This document shows, one piece after another, positions 49,288-51,327 of a stretch of DNA of 51,327 nt. The position numbers were made by a program, and so were the translations under genes. The stretch's first letter is position 1. Every line of letters starts with the position of its first letter. The notes below the pieces were generated by a model, which searched no databases, was not told the origin of the DNA, and saw nothing but the letters and a program-made list of their open reading frames with translations. The DNA is from Actinomycetota bacterium (GTDB taxonomy: Bacteria; Actinomycetota; CADDZG01; WHSQ01): positions 1-51,327 of the forward strand of contig WHSV01000015.1 in assembly GCA_009379915.1 (NCBI GenBank). The letters run 5' to 3'.

Positions 49288-50211
49288 ATGGCCGAGAGCA
49301 AGATCGTCGTCGAGAGGCTCCGCAAGAACTTCGGGTCGACCCTTGCGGTCGATGACCTGAACTTCGCGGTCCGGGCCGGCTCCGTGACCGGCTTCCTCGG
49401 CCCCAACGGAGCGGGAAAGACGACCACGCTGAGGATTCTGCTCGGGCTGGTCTCGGCGACGGCGGGTCGAGCGACCATCGACGGCCAGGACTACAGAACT
49501 CTCGATCACCCCACTCGCAAGGTCGGAGCCGTGCTCGAGGGAGCGAACTTCCACCCCGGTCGAAGCGCTCGTAACCATCTCAGAGTCGTCGCGAGCGCGG
49601 GCCGGCTCGACCGCAACCGCATTGGTGAGTTGTTGGAGTTGGTCGGACTCACGGCCTTCGCGGACAAGCGGGTGGGCGGTTACTCGCTCGGAATGAGGCA
49701 GCGGCTCGGCATCGCTGCCTCCTTGCTCGGAGATCCCGAGGTGCTGATCCTGGACGAGCCTGCGAACGGACTCGACCCGGAGGGGATCCGCTGGCTGCGA
49801 AAGTTCCTGCGCTCTCTCGCCGCCGAGGGCCGGACGGTGCTCGTGTCGAGCCATGTCCTCTCCGAGATGTCGCAGACCGTCGACGACGTGATCGTCATCG
49901 GAAGGGGCAGGCTCATCGCGCATGCGCCGCTCGAGGAGCTAACCGGCAGCTCGACCGGTGCCGTCCGGGTCCGTACGCCAGATGCAGATCGACTCGAAGC
50001 CTTGTTGTGGGCTGTGGGAAAGACGCCACAACGAATCGACCCCCAACTACTGCTCGTAACCGATGCGACAAGCGCGGAGATCGGAGAATTGTCGGCGCGC
50101 GAGAACATCGTGTTACACGAGCTCGTGAGTGAGGCTCTCAGTCTCGAGGACGTCTTCCTCCAGATGACTGCTTCTGCCGAACTTGCCCCGCACGGTCCGG
50201 AGGCTTCCTGA
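49288..50211 (+). CDS. ABC transporter ATP-binding protein
   Basis: The ATPase of an ABC-2-type exporter. Walker A is GPNGAGKTT, the signature is YSLGMRQRLGIA (a LSGGQ variant), Walker B is VLILDEPANGLDPEG, and the H-loop is VLVSSHVLSEM. It ends with a ~90-residue C-terminal extension typical of drug or bacitracin-type transport ATPases. The length is 307 residues. AAGGTGA precedes ATG 49288 by six bases. Its stop overlaps the permease start (TGATG). The cargo is unknown. Confidence 0.93.
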   Translation: MAESKIVVERLRKNFGSTLAVDDLNFAVRAGSVTGFLGPNGAGKTTTLRILLGLVSATAGRATIDGQDYRTLDHPTRKVGAVLEGANFHPGRSARNHLRVVASAGRLDRNRIGELLELVGLTAFADKRVGGYSLGMRQRLGIAASLLGDPEVLILDEPANGLDPEGIRWLRKFLRSLAAEGRTVLVSSHVLSEMSQTVDDVIVIGRGRLIAHAPLEELTGSSTGAVRVRTPDADRLEALLWAVGKTPQRIDPQLLLVTDATSAEIGELSARENIVLHELVSEALSLEDVFLQMTASAELAPHGPEAS

Positions 50212-50954
50212 TGCACATCGTGTGGACCGAGTTGCTCAAGCTTCGCACCACGCGCCTGTGGTGGGGGATCACAGTCTCTCTTCTCGGCCTCTCCGCGTTG
50301 GGCGCGATCCTGACTCTTGTGTTTGCGGGCGACGAACCGGGGTTCGCGTTGAGCGACGAAACCGGGCAACGCAGCCTCTTCGGCTCTGCAGGTTTCAATG
50401 CGACCTTCGCGCTCGTCTTCGGCATCATCGGGATGGCCGGGGAGTACAAGCAGGGCACCATCACGCCGACCTTTCTAGCCGCTCCCCAACGGTGGCACGT
50501 CGTGGTTGCCAAGGCGCTTGCGTTCGCGATCGGAGGCTTCCTTCTTGGATTGAGCTCCTCACTGCTCGTCGCCGGGATCGCGTACTTGGGTCTCGCGATC
50601 AAAGACATCGACGTCGTCATGCCGGCGAGTGAGATCTTGGAGATAGTGGGCGGACAAACCGCTACGTCTGCGTTCTACGGGGTTCTCGGCGTGGCGGTCG
50701 GCGCGGTGATTCCCAATCAGATAGCCGCTCTGATCGGCGCTCTCGTAGAGCAGTTGATCGCCGAACCGCTGCTCTTCAATTTCTTCCCAGAGCAGGCACG
50801 TTTTCTCGTCGGAGGTGCGGGCTCCATCCTGGCGGGAGCACCGAACGTCGGTGCCACGCTCTCGCTGTGGGCGGCCGCGGCCGTCCTGGCCGCTTGGTGT
50901 GCTGCGCTGTTGTCTCTGGGGAGCCTGATTACCGAACGCAAGGACATCACCTGA
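50211..50954 (+). CDS. ABC-2-type transporter permease
   Basis: A 247-residue membrane protein with about six hydrophobic segments, coupled to the ATPase gene by TGATG overlap. The N-terminus (WTELLKLRTTRLWWGITVSLLGLSALG, split across the first helix) and the EYKQGTITPTFLAAPQRW loop resemble ABC-2 permeases that export drugs or lipids. The specific cargo cannot be told. Confidence 0.85.
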   Translation: MHIVWTELLKLRTTRLWWGITVSLLGLSALGAILTLVFAGDEPGFALSDETGQRSLFGSAGFNATFALVFGIIGMAGEYKQGTITPTFLAAPQRWHVVVAKALAFAIGGFLLGLSSSLLVAGIAYLGLAIKDIDVVMPASEILEIVGGQTATSAFYGVLGVAVGAVIPNQIAALIGALVEQLIAEPLLFNFFPEQARFLVGGAGSILAGAPNVGATLSLWAAAAVLAAWCAALLSLGSLITERKDIT

Positions 50955-51041
50955 CGGAACGTTGCCCAGGCATCGTTTCCGAAAACGGAACGTGGCCCAG
51001 CAAAGTGTTCCTGGCGAGCCATTCAGCGGGCAACGTTACGG
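50955..51041. repeat. three copies of a ~15-base element, one inverted
   Basis: CGGAACGTTGCCCAG (50955-50969) and CGGAACGTGGCCCAG (50986-51000) are direct copies 31 bases apart with one mismatch. GGGCAACGTTACGG (51028-51041) is an inverted, slightly diverged copy. They start right after the permease stop, in the 300-base gap before tRNA-Ala. The rest of that gap holds nothing else I recognise besides the tRNA promoter. Confidence 0.5.
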
Positions 51042-51230
51042 ATTCGAGCCAAGGGCTGGGCCCCGTTGGTGCGGTTTCGAGCACGGACCAACCGTGAGCG
51101 TCAGGACCGGAGCTTCTTCGGCGATTTGGCCCCGCTCTCAACGAAGCTATTCCTCCTAAGTCCGCCGCGCTCGCTTACTCATGGGCAGATTGATAGACGG
51201 AGTTCTCTGATCGGAACTGAAGACGGCCTC

Positions 51231-51239
51231 TGCTAGCAT
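51231..51239 (+). promoter_or_regulatory. extended -10 of tRNA-Ala
   Basis: TGCTAGCAT reads as TGN plus TAGCAT (TANNNT). The predicted start is near 51246, eight bases before the tRNA. The -35 region is weak. Confidence 0.45.
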
Positions 51240-51253
51240 CGATGTTCCCCTTG

Positions 51254-51326
51254 GGGCCCGTAGCTCACTTGGTAGAGTGCCGCCATGGCATGGCGGAGGT
51301 AACCGGTTCGATCCCGGTCGGGTCCA
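51254..51326 (+). tRNA. tRNA-Ala (anticodon GGC)
   Basis: A 73-base cloverleaf folds fully by hand. The acceptor stem is 7 bp and includes the G3-U70 wobble, the alanine identity element. The D arm is AGCTC...GAGT, the anticodon stem CCGCC/GGCGG closes loop ATGGCAT with anticodon GGC, and the T arm is ACCGG-TTCGATC-CCGGT. The discriminator is A at 51326. The window ends one base later, so it cannot be told whether CCA is encoded. Confidence 0.95.
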
Positions 51327-51327
51327 C

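Overview
The window looks like chromosome from a high-GC bacterium, most likely an Actinomycetota outside the well-studied orders. The case rests on gene order and content: tig-clpP-clpX, valS-folC-ndk, mreBCD-PBP2-rodA-rng, rplU-rpmA-obgE-proB-proA and nadD-LytR-rsfS; a long DivIVA-type coiled-coil protein; a MutT1-like Nudix/histidine-phosphatase fusion; many GTG and TTG starts; and TANNNT-type -10 boxes. I cannot assign a class from sequence alone.

Layout. 1-4.7 kb: a methyltransferase, a structured intergenic stretch, then trigger factor and the ClpXP protease. 4.8-10.8 kb: a DUF3352-like secreted or anchored protein, an unusual valyl-tRNA synthetase, FolC and Ndk. 10.9-18.4 kb: the rod-shape and elongasome block (MreB, MreC, MreD, PBP2, RodA) and RNase E/G. 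18.4-19.1 kb: tandem copies of an intergenic repeat abutting a broken, truncated transposase. 19.2-20.4 kb (minus): MogA-like and DivIVA-like genes. 20.7-30.2 kb: a small membrane protein and a molybdenum-hydroxylase cluster. On the minus strand this runs coxS-coxL-coxM, then moxR and a coxE-like VWA gene. Divergently on the plus strand it has xdhC, coxG, a MocA-like nucleotidyltransferase and a HAD hydrolase. 30.3-31.1 kb: a broken VOC/glyoxalase gene. 31.3-35.2 kb: a glycolate-oxidase-like glcDEF operon. 35.3-36.4 kb: a REC-HisKA-HATPase protein. 36.4-40.7 kb: rplU, rpmA, a clear terminator, obgE, proB and proA. 41-45.5 kb: a polyphosphate operon (ppk1, CYTH-CHAD, MutT1-like). 45.8-48.7 kb: nadD, a degenerate LCP/LytR protein, rsfS and an Arg-rich basic protein. 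49.3-51 kb: an ABC exporter pair. 51.25 kb: tRNA-Ala(GGC) at the window edge.

Functional links. MogA, MocA, XdhC, CoxG, MoxR and CoxE-like proteins make a nearly complete maturation set for the CoxLMS enzyme. CoxL carries AYRGAGR, the form II loop, so CO should not be assumed as substrate. MogA and MocA point to a cytosine-dinucleotide molybdopterin cofactor. PPK1, CYTH-CHAD and the MutT1-like hydrolase share a polyphosphate and nucleotide theme.

The most unusual non-coding signal is a degenerate repeat family of roughly 70-85 bp with core close to CTTCGATGCCGGTTTT, followed in several copies by CTTGAC. It occurs in both orientations in at least four gene-free gaps (18.4, 20.6, 45.5-45.7 and 48.8-49.2 kb), partly in tandem. 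Two genes show lesions: the coxE-like 5' end and the VOC gene. I found no CRISPR array, no prophage and no recognisable defence system.
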